From Bacillus sp. FJAT-28004 (GTDB taxonomy: Bacteria > Bacillota > Bacilli > Paenibacillales > Paenibacillaceae), in the NCBI RefSeq assembly GCF_001280845.1, contig NZ_LGHP01000002.1:52552-116551 (forward strand): a stretch of DNA of 64,000 nt. The letters run 5' to 3'. Positions 1 to 9,501 of the stretch are shown here, one piece after another (the first letter of the stretch is position 1; the number at the start of each line of letters is the position of its first letter). The notes below the pieces were generated by a model that saw nothing but the letters and a program-made list of their open reading frames with translations, did not search any database and was not told where the DNA came from. The translations under genes were made by a program, and so were the position numbers.

Positions 1-300
1 CCGAACCAAGGCATGGTATCGCCAATGGCGACACAGCCAAACCAAGGCATGGTATCGCCAATGGCGACACAGCCGAACCAAGGCATGGTATCGCCGTTTG
101 CGACACAGCCAAACCAAGGCATGGTATCGCCGTTTGCGACGCAGCCAAACCAAGGCATGGTATCGCCGTTTGCGACGCAGCCGAACCAAGGTATGGTGTC
201 ACCGTTTGCGACGCAGCCGAACCAAGGTATGGTGTCACCGTTCGCGACACAGCCGAATCAAGGCATGGTATCGCCGTTTGCGACACAGCCAAACCAAGGT
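1..300 (+). repeat. 36-bp in-frame tandem repeat, 8 full copies plus a partial one
   Basis: The unit starts ATGGTATCGCCG and ends CCAAACCAAGGC. Copies differ mainly at third codon positions and at codon 5 (ATG in the first two full copies, TTT or TTC in the other six). The array runs off the left edge of the window and ends at base 300, where the next unit diverges (ATGACTTTCC). Near-identity at the DNA level suggests recent expansion or homogenisation by slippage or recombination. Confidence 0.95.
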
Positions 301-693
301 ATGACTTTCCCATCGAGCGTACAGCCTGAGTTTGGTTATGGCTCTGGCTCTGGTTATGGTCATGGCGGACATGGAAATGTAATGCCAGTTCAAGTACAAA
401 ATGATGGTGGTTATGGCTATCCAGTAGCCGGTTTCTCACCATTTTCGCAGCCATTTCCATCGAACCAAGGCTGGCCGCAAACGGCCGGTGTAGGCAATAA
501 GAATCAGGATGATTGCGGCTGCAAAGGCAATCGCTCTGATCAAAATGCTGCCAAGGCGGTCGAAGTGGAAATTGAAAAACCAGTAAAGGCAGTTATACCG
601 CGGAAAACGAACAAAAAGGCTGTTATCCGTACAGTTTCCGTAAGGTCTAATAAACCAAAAAACCGTGGTAACCAGCCTTGGATCAATCGATAA
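1..693 (+). CDS. 12-residue-repeat protein, C-terminal part (probable SafA-like spore coat protein)
   Basis: The reading frame is open at base 1, so the N-terminus lies outside the window. Eight complete copies of MVSP(M/F)ATQPNQG (codons from base 13) follow a partial copy. Then come a Gly/Tyr/His-rich stretch (GYGSGSGYGHGGHGN), a CGC motif (DDCGCKGN) and a basic tail ending in NQPWINR. No enzyme motif is visible. Low-complexity repeats with Gln, Asn and Pro plus a Cys pair are typical of spore coat and exosporium proteins. In B. subtilis the LysM coat protein SafA is encoded a few genes before bofC, which is the next conserved gene here. SafA identity is therefore an inference from position and composition; the LysM domain that would settle it is upstream. 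A terminator follows the stop codon. Confidence 0.6.
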   Translation, partial: PNQGMVSPMATQPNQGMVSPMATQPNQGMVSPFATQPNQGMVSPFATQPNQGMVSPFATQPNQGMVSPFATQPNQGMVSPFATQPNQGMVSPFATQPNQGMTFPSSVQPEFGYGSGSGYGHGGHGNVMPVQVQNDGGYGYPVAGFSPFSQPFPSNQGWPQTAGVGNKNQDDCGCKGNRSDQNAAKAVEVEIEKPVKAVIPRKTNKKAVIRTVSVRSNKPKNRGNQPWINR

Positions 694-701
694 ATAGAAG
701 C

Positions 702-739
702 AACCCCAGAGGTCTTATGTCCTTTGGGGTTTTCTTTAT
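702..739 (+). terminator. Rho-independent terminator after the repeat protein
   Basis: An 11-bp stem, AACCCCAGAGG pairing with CCTTTGGGGTT with one G-U pair, and an 8-nt loop. It is followed by a T-rich run (TTTCTTTATTTT). It begins 8 bases after the stop codon. Confidence 0.85.
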
Positions 740-763
740 TTTAGGCTCTTTTCGTAAGGATAG

Positions 764-853
764 CCGCGAAAGCGCGGCGGTGTAGCCCGTAAACGGGGTA
801 TCAGCAACGAGCAAATCAGCGTAATGGGCACAGTAAGCTATCGAGCAGGTTAA
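764..853 (+). pseudogene. IS1595-like transposase remnant
   Basis: Reading from 764 gives 29 codons ending in TAA at 851-853, preceded directly by an in-frame TAG (761-763). The peptide contains RKRGGVARKRGISNEQISV. This resembles the RKRGG..KRGISNEQ.. segment I recall from the catalytic part of IS1595/ISXO2-type transposases (DDE fold). No start codon, no catalytic triad and no obvious terminal inverted repeats are visible, so only a fossil fragment is left. The family name rests on memory of the motif, not on a search. Confidence 0.55.
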
Positions 854-889
854 TTGAACAAGTTATAAATTGAATGTTTAAAGTTATAG

Positions 890-920
890 AGCATTTCTTT
901 GTAATGAGGAATGCTTTTTA
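890..920 (+). terminator. Weak rho-independent terminator
   Basis: AGCATTTC pairs with GGAATGCT (one G-U pair) around a 10-nt loop, followed by TTTTTAT. It lies between the transposase remnant and the DUF2975 gene and may insulate the latter from upstream transcription. Confidence 0.5.
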
Positions 921-966
921 TCTATGTCTAAAATTAAATTGACAATAACGATGAGAGGTGCATTTT

Positions 967-1341
967 ATGGAACGAGGAACAACACTCTTTTTAAAGATAG
1001 CTGTTTTTATTATCGGAACTCCAGTTCTTGCTTTATGTATATTTGGGTTGCCTGGGATAGCCGCTAGAGATGCAGCAGCGCATCCAGAAACTGCCTACTT
1101 GCAGTATCCCTTTTTGATAGGTGCGTATATATCGGCAACACCGTTTTTCGTTGCCTTGTATCAGGCTTTAAAACTTTTAAGCTATATTGACCAGAACAAA
1201 GCCTTCTCGGAATTATCTGTTAGAGCTTTGAAGTATATAAAATACTGTGCAATCACCATCAGCACCTTGATTGTAATAGGAATATTATCCGTATTTATAT
1301 TGATTACAGGTGAAGGTGAAGACATAGTAGGAACGGTCTGA
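967..1341 (+). CDS. DUF2975 family membrane protein
   Basis: 124 residues with four hydrophobic segments (about residues 8-28, 45-65, 88-110 and the C-terminus), fitting the small DUF2975 family of integral membrane proteins of unknown function. In other Firmicutes these genes are usually paired with a short XRE-type HTH gene, and such a gene, now broken, starts 10 bases downstream. The ATG at 967 is preferred over the GTG at 958 because GAGAGGTG (953-960) is then a well-spaced ribosome binding site. No function can be assigned beyond the family. Confidence 0.75.
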   Translation: MERGTTLFLKIAVFIIGTPVLALCIFGLPGIAARDAAAHPETAYLQYPFLIGAYISATPFFVALYQALKLLSYIDQNKAFSELSVRALKYIKYCAITISTLIVIGILSVFILITGEGEDIVGTV

Positions 1342-1351
1342 GGTGAATAAC

Positions 1352-1567
1352 ATGGCAATGATAATTAATATTGATGTGATGCTGGCTAAAAGGAAAATGA
1401 GTGTAACAGAACTTTCGGAGAGGGTTGGAATAACAATGGCTAACCTTTCTATATTGAAAAATGGAAAGGCAAAAGCAATTAGGCTTTCAACTTAAGAGGC
1501 AATTTGCAAAGCATTAGAATGCCAACCTGGGGATATTTTAGAGTACAAAATTGAAGAAGATACTTAA
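1352..1567 (+). pseudogene. XRE-family (HTH_26, YozG-like) regulator with in-frame stop
   Basis: From the ATG at 1352 the frame runs 71 codons and carries a small Cro/CI-type HTH (LAKRKMSVTELSERVGITMA, then NLSILKNGKAKAIRLST). It is interrupted by TAA at 1493-1495. After this stop the same frame continues with the family's usual ending (EAICKALECQPGDILEYK) and stops at 1565-1567. Homologues normally have Leu at the position of the stop, so one base change (TTA or TTG to TAA) explains it. The 47-residue product lacks the last helix of the HTH domain and is probably inactive. It sits directly after the DUF2975 gene, its usual operon partner. Confidence 0.8.
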
Positions 1568-1714
1568 ATGCTATACATATTGTTATTTCTTTTTCCAAAA
1601 AAAATGAGTATTGGACGAGCAGCATAGTCTATGGATTATTAGGAGTAAATCATTTTGAATATTTATGTAATAATGGCGCATACTATCAAAAAATATAAAG
1701 AAGGGGTCTTCCCT

Positions 1715-2353
1715 ATGATGGAATTCAGCCTTTGGAAAAACTTAAAGAAACGTTTACGGAGAAAGCGGCGGCCAGTTTGGATGTTAGGCGTTATTATATT
1801 TTGTTTGCTCGCAGGGTGGCTCTTTGTTGCTAATGATAATGAGGTATCAGCTGCGTCCGAGCCATACGTGAATCAAACCAGCGTTATTCGCATGCTGGAG
1901 CAGCAAGAAGAACTACTCTCAGTAGAGCTGCGTCTAATTTATGTGTGCGGCGAAGAATCTAAGACGCTAGGTCGAATGAGGGGTAAGGACGTTGTTCAGC
2001 TCGTGCAAGCACACCAGGAATGGAAGGTTATGTTGAATCAAGAGCAAAGCACCGTTCAGTTCGAGGAGCGTATCGAAGATTTGTCCGAGCATTGTAAAGC
2101 GAACGCTTATATGGGGGTCGACAAAAAAGGAAACCTTACGCTTTATGACGGCGCTCCCAAAAAAGAGAAGGTTGTTCGAACCTTTTTTCAGCTAGACGTA
2201 CGCTATATGGAGAGCAGCTTGCCGCAAGATAAGTTGGATCAGCTTACCAGAGGAATTCGTATAAGCGACATGGACGAATACAATAGTGTACTCTCGACCT
2301 ATAGCGACTACGCCATTGAGCAAAACCAGAAAGTAATGAAACCAACTTATTAG
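1715..2353 (+). CDS. bofC: BofC, intercompartmental sporulation signalling factor
   Basis: 212 residues: a short basic N-terminus, one signal or membrane segment (about residues 23-40, LGVIIFCLLAGWLFV) and an exported domain. The C-terminal half has the BofC_C pattern (LTLYDG, then VVRTFFQLDVRYMESSLP, then a LDEYNSVLSTYSDYA-like ending). In B. subtilis BofC is made in the forespore and restrains SpoIVB, so timing pro-sigma-K processing. Of two adjacent ATGs, 1715 was chosen because AAAGAAGGGG lies 7-8 bases upstream; an earlier TTG at 1655 has no such site. The position shortly before ruv matches B. subtilis. A strong terminator follows. Confidence 0.88.
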   Translation: MMEFSLWKNLKKRLRRKRRPVWMLGVIIFCLLAGWLFVANDNEVSAASEPYVNQTSVIRMLEQQEELLSVELRLIYVCGEESKTLGRMRGKDVVQLVQAHQEWKVMLNQEQSTVQFEERIEDLSEHCKANAYMGVDKKGNLTLYDGAPKKEKVVRTFFQLDVRYMESSLPQDKLDQLTRGIRISDMDEYNSVLSTYSDYAIEQNQKVMKPTY

Positions 2354-2366
2354 TCTGAGAGATTAT

Positions 2367-2406
2367 AAAGGAGATCGCACATCATCGTGCGATCTCCTTT
2401 ATTTAT
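2367..2406 (+). terminator. Rho-independent terminator after bofC
   Basis: A perfect 14-bp stem (AAAGGAGATCGCAC with GTGCGATCTCCTTT), 6-nt loop ATCATC, then ATTTAT. Confidence 0.9.
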
Positions 2407-2434
2407 GTCTATAGGCTGAAATATCAAACGCGCG

Positions 2435-2463
2435 TTCTCATTCACGCCAACTTTTGCTATAAT
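2435..2463 (+). promoter_or_regulatory. Sigma-A promoter of the ruvCAB operon
   Basis: TTCTCA (2435-2440), a 17-bp spacer and TATAAT (2458-2463). The -10 is perfect and the -35 matches 4 of 6. It lies 70 bases ahead of ruvC and after the bofC terminator. Confidence 0.65.
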
Positions 2464-2481
2464 AGATGAAGCAACTTTAAG

Positions 2482-2526
2482 CAATGCTTACGAAGCAAGT
2501 TTTACATTGTTAAACTTTTGAGGAGA
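2482..2526 (+). repeat. Degenerate copy of the SD-linked hairpin repeat (family A)
   Basis: AATGCTTACGAAGCAAGTTT and the following ACATTGTTAAACTTTTGAGGAG align with the better copies at 15581-15694 and 43917-43999. Shared features are GCTTACGAAG, GTTTT, AAAC and an ending that supplies the ribosome binding site (GAGGAG) of the next gene, here ruvC. The hairpin arms are eroded compared with the other copies. Confidence 0.6.
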
Positions 2527-2533
2527 TGACCGT

Positions 2534-3037
2534 TTGCGCGTTCTTGGAATTGACCCTGGTTATGCGATCGTTGGATTTGGATTCATAGATAAGATCGGAC
2601 ATAAGCTTACGCCCGTGCAATACGGTGCTATTCAGACGGAAGCCCATACGCCCTCAGAGCAGCGTTTGCTGCAAGTTTACGAGTCTGCGGGCGCTTTGAT
2701 GGATAAATATAAGCCGGATACTGTTGGCATAGAGAAATTGTTTTTTAATCGAAACGTAACGACGGCTTTTGATGTGGCGCAGGCTAGAGGCGCCATTATT
2801 TTGGCTGCCACACAGCGTGGCTTGCCTATTGGAGAATATACACCGCTTCAAGTAAAGCAAGCGGTCGTTGGTTATGGTAAGGCTGAAAAGAAACAAGTAC
2901 AAGAAATGGTTAAAGTCTTCTTGAAGCTCTCGGCGGTTCCGAAGCCCGATGATGTTGCCGATGCGTTAGCAGTGGCCATCTGTCATGCGCATTCCGTCGT
3001 ATTGAATCAGAAAATTAATGAGGTGAAGCGTTCATGA
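2534..3037 (+). CDS. ruvC: RuvC, Holliday junction resolvase
   Basis: 167 residues, the usual length. RuvC is an endonuclease that nicks symmetric strands of four-way junctions held by RuvAB. Acidic catalytic residues are visible: D7 in GIDPGY, E67 in VGIEKLFF, and D140 and D143 in KPDDVADALA. The start is TTG, set by GAGGAGAT just upstream. It overlaps ruvA by four bases (ATGA), indicating translational coupling. B. subtilis lacks ruvC and relies on RecU, so its presence beside ruvAB separates this organism from Bacillus proper. Confidence 0.95.
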   Translation: MRVLGIDPGYAIVGFGFIDKIGHKLTPVQYGAIQTEAHTPSEQRLLQVYESAGALMDKYKPDTVGIEKLFFNRNVTTAFDVAQARGAIILAATQRGLPIGEYTPLQVKQAVVGYGKAEKKQVQEMVKVFLKLSAVPKPDDVADALAVAICHAHSVVLNQKINEVKRS

Positions 3038-3669
3038 TCGATTTTTTAAGAGGCAATGTCGTACATTTAGAATCAGAATATATCGTTCTGGACGTAAGAG
3101 ATACCGGATACCGAGTATTTACTCCTAATCCATATGCATTTGCCAAAAAAGAGGAACCTGTCGTCGTCTATATTCATCATAACGTCCGTGAGGATGCTGT
3201 TTTGCTGTTTGGTTTTGAGACCAGAGAGGAACAAACCTTGTTCCGTAAGCTGCTGGAGGTATCCGGCATTGGACCGCGCGTCGCTTTAGGTATTTTATCA
3301 GGCGGCAGACCAGATGCGGTTATTGCTGCTATTCAGCAGGAGAACATAGCGTTTCTCATTAAGCTTCCGGGCATAGGCAAGAAAACCGCACAGCGGATGA
3401 TTCTTGATCTGAAGGACAAGCTGATCGGCGCGGGGCTGGATGGAGGTCTTTTGACGGCAGCAGGCGTAGCGCTTGATCTTACTTCGAGCAGACATTCAGG
3501 TCAAGGAGCAGGCACCGCTTGGCAAGAAGCAAGGGAAGGTCTTGCTGCGCTCGGCTACACTGCTGCGGAGCTTGATAAAGCATGGAATGGACTACAGCAT
3601 AGCGTGACGGCAGAAGAATCGGTCGATTCTTTGATGAAGCGAGCTTTGCAGCAGCTATTTAAAGGTTAA
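3034..3669 (+). CDS. ruvA: RuvA, Holliday junction branch migration DNA-binding subunit
   Basis: 211 residues. The order is an N-terminal OB fold (residues 1-65), two helix-hairpin-helix motifs (LLEVSGIGPRVALGIL near 72-87 and LIKLPGIGKKTAQRMI near 107-122), a variable linker and the C-terminal domain III that contacts RuvB (EAREGLAALGYTAAEL). RuvA tetramers bind the junction and load RuvB rings. Its start overlaps the ruvC stop and ruvB starts 19 bases after its end, so the three form one operon. Confidence 0.97.
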   Translation: MIDFLRGNVVHLESEYIVLDVRDTGYRVFTPNPYAFAKKEEPVVVYIHHNVREDAVLLFGFETREEQTLFRKLLEVSGIGPRVALGILSGGRPDAVIAAIQQENIAFLIKLPGIGKKTAQRMILDLKDKLIGAGLDGGLLTAAGVALDLTSSRHSGQGAGTAWQEAREGLAALGYTAAELDKAWNGLQHSVTAEESVDSLMKRALQQLFKG

Positions 3670-3688
3670 AGTAGGGAGATGAAGGCAG

Positions 3689-4690
3689 ATGGATGACAGA
3701 ATCATTTCCGCCAACCTGATGATGGAAGATCAGGCAGTTGAACTCAGCTTGCGTCCCCGTTATTTAGCCGAATATATTGGGCAAACAAAAGCCAAGGAAA
3801 ATTTAAAAATATATATTGAAGCAGCAAAACTACGTAAGGAAGCACTTGATCATGTGCTCTTGTATGGTCCTCCTGGTCTTGGTAAGACAACTTTGTCGAA
3901 CATTATTGCCAATGAGCTCGGAGTCAATCTTCGCACGACATCCGGTCCTGCAATTGAACGTCCTGGTGATCTAGCTGCTTTGCTTACAAACCTTCAGGAA
4001 GGCGATGTTCTCTTTATCGACGAAATTCATCGCCTTCATCGCACAGTTGAAGAAGTTTTGTACCCAGCAATGGAAGACTTTGCGCTTGATATTATGATAG
4101 GCAAAGGACCAAGCGCCCGATCGGTTAGACTCGATTTGCCTCCGTTTACTTTAATTGGAGCAACTACAAGAGCTGGCTTACTATCAGCACCGCTTCGTGA
4201 TCGTTTTGGCGTAGTGAGTCGACTAGAGTTTTACACGATGGATGAGCTGGCGTTCATCGTTGCTAGAACAGCAGAAATATTGAACGTCAGCATTGTAGGA
4301 GAAGCGGCTTCCGAGATTGCGATGCGGTCTAGAGGGACACCGCGGATTGCGAATCGCCTTCTTAAGCGAGTGCGTGATTTTGCACAAGTGCGCGGGGATG
4401 GAGTCATCACACATGATATCGCTCGTTCGGCGCTTGAGCTGCTGCAGGTAGATAAAATGGGCCTCGACCTCATCGATTTCAAAATGCTGCAAGCGATGAT
4501 GACTACTTTTGCCGGCAGGCCTGTAGGTCTTGATACTATAGCAGCGACCATTGGCGAAGAAAGCCAGACAATTGAAGATGTGTATGAGCCGTATTTAATG
4601 CAAATCGGTTTTTTACAGCGAACGCCGCGAGGGCGGATTGCTACTGAAAACGCCTATCGACACCTAGGTCTTCCAATTCCGGGGAGGTAG
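3689..4690 (+). CDS. ruvB: RuvB, Holliday junction branch migration ATPase
   Basis: 333 residues, typical length. An AAA+ motor that pumps DNA through RuvA-bound junctions. Walker A is at residues 59-67 (YGPPGLGKT) and Walker B at about 108-114 (LFIDEIH). The sensor/arginine-finger region is [18 protein letters not shown]. The C-terminal winged helix ends with the conserved [12 protein letters not shown]. The gene has a clear GGGAG ribosome binding site. Confidence 0.97.
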   Translation: MDDRIISANLMMEDQAVELSLRPRYLAEYIGQTKAKENLKIYIEAAKLRKEALDHVLLYGPPGLGKTTLSNIIANELGVNLRTTSGPAIERPGDLAALLTNLQEGDVLFIDEIHRLHRTVEEVLYPAMEDFALDIMIGKGPSARSVRLDLPPFTLIGATTRAGLLSAPLRDRFGVVSRLEFYTMDELAFIVARTAEILNVSIVGEAASEIAMRSRGTPRIANRLLKRVRDFAQVRGDGVITHDIARSALELLQVDKMGLDLIDFKMLQAMMTTFAGRPVGLDTIAATIGEESQTIEDVYEPYLMQIGFLQRTPRGRIATENAYRHLGLPIPGR

Positions 4691-4696
4691 TACTCC

Positions 4697-5164
4697 ATGA
4701 GTTCAAGAGCCAAAGGTGCTTCTGAGAAACTATATGTGATCTATGATGGCCATTGCAATCTTTGCCTCGGATCTATAGCGAAGCTGAAGGAGCTCCACTC
4801 CATAGCAGATCTGCATTATGTACAAATTCAACAGTTGGAGGCAGCAGGCAGTACGGAACAGCTAATTCCCTCCGTTGGTCGGTTGAAATTCGAAGAGTTG
4901 TATGAGAAAATGCATGTTGCTGATGAGCAGGGGCAGCTGTTTGCTGGTGCGGATGGAGTTGTCCGCATATTAAGAACGGTAAAGGGCTTCCGCTGGTTAT
5001 CTGTAATCTATCGAATACCTGGCATGAATCACATCGCGAATCGCCTGTATCGGTTTGTAGCGAAAAGAAGATATGAATGGTTTGGATCAACAGAACAAAG
5101 CTGTTCCGTTAATGGCTGCGAATTGCCGCAGAACAGAGGGGAGAATAATAGGAATGTCAATTAA
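4697..5164 (+). CDS. DUF393 (DCC family) thiol-disulfide oxidoreductase-like protein
   Basis: 155 residues. The DCC signature is near the N-terminus (YDGHCNLCLGS, a CxxC pair after Asp-Gly), and the C-terminal part fits DUF393 (WLSVIYRIPGMNHIANRLYR). Family members have a thioredoxin-like fold and are presumed to act in thiol redox chemistry; no substrate is known. It follows ruvB by 6 bases and overlaps the next gene by 11, so it is co-transcribed. Two extra Cys residues near the C-terminus (EQSCSVNGCEL) are not part of the core motif. Confidence 0.85.
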   Translation: MSSRAKGASEKLYVIYDGHCNLCLGSIAKLKELHSIADLHYVQIQQLEAAGSTEQLIPSVGRLKFEELYEKMHVADEQGQLFAGADGVVRILRTVKGFRWLSVIYRIPGMNHIANRLYRFVAKRRYEWFGSTEQSCSVNGCELPQNRGENNRNVN

Positions 5165-7274
5165 ACGGAATATGAAGCGTTACATGATCATGACGATCGC
5201 AATTGTGCTGCTTGCAACCGCTTGGACAGGCTCACCGTCACAGGCAGCAGTGCCAAAGCTCGACAATATTCGGGTTGCTTTGTTCATGCAATTACCTGGG
5301 AAATACGATGATACGACAGCAACTGCAACGTTCTCATCAACGAGTGGAATGAGCATTGGTGTGCGGCAGCCGGATGGCATCAATAATTGGTTTAATGTAG
5401 ATGGAACTACTTCGGCTCGATTTACAGTTGACAGCTTTAAGGTGAAAGTTTACGAGACATCAACGTTTGCTTCAGCACTTGCTGTGCAGAAACGGCTGCA
5501 AGCTTTGAAGGGAGCAGCATTCATAACATCCCTATCGAAAAACGGAGCAATCGTCTATCAGGTCATAGAAGGTACATATAAAACAGCTGCTGAGGCTGGT
5601 ACTGCACAAACGAAATGGACTGGTGACAGTGAGCTGTCTAAGCTGATCGGCGGTTTTAACTCAGTCGTTCAAGGTCCTCTTCATTTGGAAAGCGGCTTAT
5701 TGCCAAGCAAAGCCGATGCGATAGCGGCTGCAAGCAGCTTCGGCGCAGTAGGCTTGGATGCCTATGTTGCCATTCGTTCACAGCAAAATGGATCATCGAG
5801 TTACTCCGTTATGGTCGGGGCTGCTGCAACAGATGCTGAGCTCCAAATCCTTAAAGCAGCTGCCGCAAAAGCTGCAGGCGGAGGAGCATTGAAGGAAGTC
5901 GAAGCAAGTTCGGCATACTTGCTTGTAAGGAATGATCATACCATAAGTGCCAAAGCAGAAAGCAGTACAGAGCTTTATATGTTTGCAGGTAGCGACACGA
6001 AGATAACGGTCTCGCCAATCGGGACTGATCCGATTAAGCTAACCGAGCGAAGCAGTCGCAGCTACAGAGGACTATTTGAGCTTAGTATACTAAATGGACG
6101 TATGGCAGTCGTAAATGAGCTGCCATTTGAACAATATTTATATTCGGTTGTAGGCGTGGAAATGTACCCAACGTGGCCAATCGAGGCACTTAAGGCACAA
6201 GCTGTAGCAGCACGGACTTATGCTTTAAATCGAGGATTTGGTTTCCAAATCGCACATGTCGTGGATACGACTTTAAGCCAGGCCTATTATGGCGTAGGCT
6301 CAGAGCGGCCGTCAACGATTGCTGCTGTTGAAGCGACCGCAGGAGAAGTCGCTTTGTACAATGGAAAAGCTATTGATGCCATTTATTCTGCTAACAGCGG
6401 TGGATTTACGGCTGATTCCAAAGAAGCATGGGGCAATGTGGTTCCTTATATGCAGGCAGTCAAGAGTCCAGACACTACGTCTGAGGTTGGGTTGCATAGC
6501 TGGTACCGCGTTGTAGTTCCTAGCGGTTCGATTGGTTATATTCGAGATGATTTACTTGTTGAGACCGGACAAACGACAGCAGCAGGAAGCCGTATTATGC
6601 AAGTCAATACAAATGGTACTAAGGTGCGCAAGCATCCCCTTATTCAAGATACCATTCCTGTTGTTGCTCAGGTTGACAATGGTACACAGGTCGTTGTACT
6701 AGACAAAAGCGTTGAGTCCAATTCGATGACATGGATACGTGGTCCTTTTAGCGCGCAAGAAATGTTATCTACGATTAATGCGAAAGCAAAGTCTCCTATT
6801 TCAGGTCCGCTTAAATCATTAGAAGTGAGCCAGCGCGGCGCTTCAGGTCGTGCTACAGAAGTTCTGGCTAATGGGCAGAAAGTGGTTGTTACCTATCCGA
6901 TCGATTACCGCGCTGCATTAGGCGTGCAAGGCTCCTTGCCAAGTACATTGTTCCAGATCGAGGAAACAGCGAAAGTCGCTATGCTTGGTGCTAGCTCAGC
7001 GACGCGTACAAAACCATCAGATTCGAATCCTGTCTATATGATAAGTGCGGGCGGCACAAAAACAGAAGCTGTCAATGCAAACTTGTTTATACTTGATGGC
7101 AGTGGAAATATGCGTGCAGCAACCAAGGAGCCTTCCTACCGTTTTATAGGGTCAGGCAACGGACATGGAGTCGGATTATCACAATACGGAGCATTAAGTC
7201 TTGCTCAACAAGGGTATGACTATCAATATATTTTGAAATACTACTACAAAGATGTAACCATCGCTAAGGAATGA
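5154..7274 (+). CDS. SpoIID/LytB-domain protein
   Basis: 706 residues, about twice the length of classical SpoIID. A Sec signal peptide (about 1-30, ending SPSQAA) is followed by SPOR-like segments with repeated alanine-rich sequence. The SpoIID core comes next (YLYSVVGVEMYPTWPIEALK, then AQAVAARTYALN), which in SpoIID is a lytic transglycosylase acting on denuded glycan strands during engulfment. The second core motif lies at the end (GSGNGHGVGLSQYGA, then YYYKDVTI). The ATG at 5154 is chosen because AGAGGGGAG sits 10 bases upstream; an earlier in-frame start at 5073 lies deep in the preceding gene. A B. subtilis SpoIID paralogue (YrvJ/LytB type) is more likely than SpoIID itself, given the long interdomain region. 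Confidence 0.85.
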   Translation: MSIKRNMKRYMIMTIAIVLLATAWTGSPSQAAVPKLDNIRVALFMQLPGKYDDTTATATFSSTSGMSIGVRQPDGINNWFNVDGTTSARFTVDSFKVKVYETSTFASALAVQKRLQALKGAAFITSLSKNGAIVYQVIEGTYKTAAEAGTAQTKWTGDSELSKLIGGFNSVVQGPLHLESGLLPSKADAIAAASSFGAVGLDAYVAIRSQQNGSSSYSVMVGAAATDAELQILKAAAAKAAGGGALKEVEASSAYLLVRNDHTISAKAESSTELYMFAGSDTKITVSPIGTDPIKLTERSSRSYRGLFELSILNGRMAVVNELPFEQYLYSVVGVEMYPTWPIEALKAQAVAARTYALNRGFGFQIAHVVDTTLSQAYYGVGSERPSTIAAVEATAGEVALYNGKAIDAIYSANSGGFTADSKEAWGNVVPYMQAVKSPDTTSEVGLHSWYRVVVPSGSIGYIRDDLLVETGQTTAAGSRIMQVNTNGTKVRKHPLIQDTIPVVAQVDNGTQVVVLDKSVESNSMTWIRGPFSAQEMLSTINAKAKSPISGPLKSLEVSQRGASGRATEVLANGQKVVVTYPIDYRAALGVQGSLPSTLFQIEETAKVAMLGASSATRTKPSDSNPVYMISAGGTKTEAVNANLFILDGSGNMRAATKEPSYRFIGSGNGHGVGLSQYGALSLAQQGYDYQYILKYYYKDVTIAKE

Positions 7275-7284
7275 TTGAATCGAT

Positions 7285-8331
7285 ATGAACGTTGAATGGT
7301 TTGATTTTGAATTGCCAGAACGGTTAATAGCCCAAACGCCATTGCTTGACAGAACAGCCTCAAAATTGCTTGCATTAAACAAGCAAACAGGCGAATTGAC
7401 ACACAATAAATTTACAGATTTAGAACAGTATGTTCGTTCCGGAGATGTCCTTGTTCTAAATGATACTAGAGTTATTCCCGCCCGTTTGACGGGGATGAAG
7501 AGCGATACTGGCGCTAAGATTGAGCTGTTGTTGTTGAAACAGCTTGAAGATGGCAGCTGGGATGCACTTGGGAAACCGGCGAAACGTCTAAAGGTAGGCA
7601 CTGCATTATCCTTCGGAGATGATGGAGAAGGCAACCCACTGCTGCGCGCCGTTGTAGAGCAGGAAGGTGAAATGGGCGGAAGAACGATACGATTTGTTTA
7701 CGAGGGTATATTCCAGGAGCTGCTTGACCGGCTGGGAGAAATGCCATTGCCTCCTTATATAAAGGAAAGGCTTGAAGAACGAGAGCGATATCAGACCGTG
7801 TATTCCAAGCATGCAGGATCAGCAGCAGCGCCAACGGCTGGCTTGCATTTTACGGGTGAATTTCTTGAGAGGCTGCAGGCCAAGGGCGTCAAGCTGGCTT
7901 ACGTAACGCTGCATGTTGGACTAGGTACGTTCCGTCCAATGTCAGTTGAGCTCGTTGAGGATCATGAAATGCATGCAGAGTACTACGAGCTCAATGAGCA
8001 AAATGCCGCAATAATTAATGAAGCCAAACGGAGCGGAGCACGTATTATCGCTGTAGGGACAACCTCTTCCCGTACTCTTGAGACAGTAGCAGCTCGATTT
8101 GATGATAAGAGGATCGAAGCTTGCAGTGGCTGGACATCTATTTTTATTTTCCCAGGTTACGAGTTTAAACTTGTGAATGCATTACTCACTAATTTTCATT
8201 TACCAAAGTCAACGCTCGTTATGCTTGTAAGTGCGCTGGCTGGACGCGATGCTGTCATGCACGCCTATGAAGAAGCGGTAGCTCATGAATATCGATTTTT
8301 CAGCTTTGGCGATGCCATGTTTATTTATTAA
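7285..8331 (+). CDS. queA: QueA, SAM:tRNA ribosyltransferase-isomerase
   Basis: 348 residues. It transfers and isomerises the ribosyl group of S-adenosylmethionine onto 7-aminomethyl-7-deazaguanine in tRNA, giving epoxyqueuosine at the wobble position. Family motifs are the N-terminal [21 protein letters not shown], the central [19 protein letters not shown] and the C-terminal [14 protein letters not shown] followed by [12 protein letters not shown]. It lies directly before tgt, which makes the substrate for this step. B. subtilis has the same order. Confidence 0.97.
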   Translation: MNVEWFDFELPERLIAQTPLLDRTASKLLALNKQTGELTHNKFTDLEQYVRSGDVLVLNDTRVIPARLTGMKSDTGAKIELLLLKQLEDGSWDALGKPAKRLKVGTALSFGDDGEGNPLLRAVVEQEGEMGGRTIRFVYEGIFQELLDRLGEMPLPPYIKERLEERERYQTVYSKHAGSAAAPTAGLHFTGEFLERLQAKGVKLAYVTLHVGLGTFRPMSVELVEDHEMHAEYYELNEQNAAIINEAKRSGARIIAVGTTSSRTLETVAARFDDKRIEACSGWTSIFIFPGYEFKLVNALLTNFHLPKSTLVMLVSALAGRDAVMHAYEEAVAHEYRFFSFGDAMFIY

Positions 8332-8350
8332 ATAGGAATAGGAAGCGTGA

Positions 8351-9487
<1,137 letters not shown>

Positions 9488-9501
9488 AAGGGGGGATTTC
9501 G

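Noticed and set aside
98-304. A 68-codon frame in the repeat array encoding RRSRTKVWCHR-like repeats.
   Set aside because: It is the +1 shadow of the 36-bp repeat, with no ribosome binding site.
741-900. The GC-rich hairpins CCGCG-AAAG-CGCGG and CCCG-TAAA-CGGG were first considered as a structured RNA.
   Set aside because: The same bases translate to a transposase-like peptide, a simpler explanation; a covariance search would be needed to revive the RNA idea.
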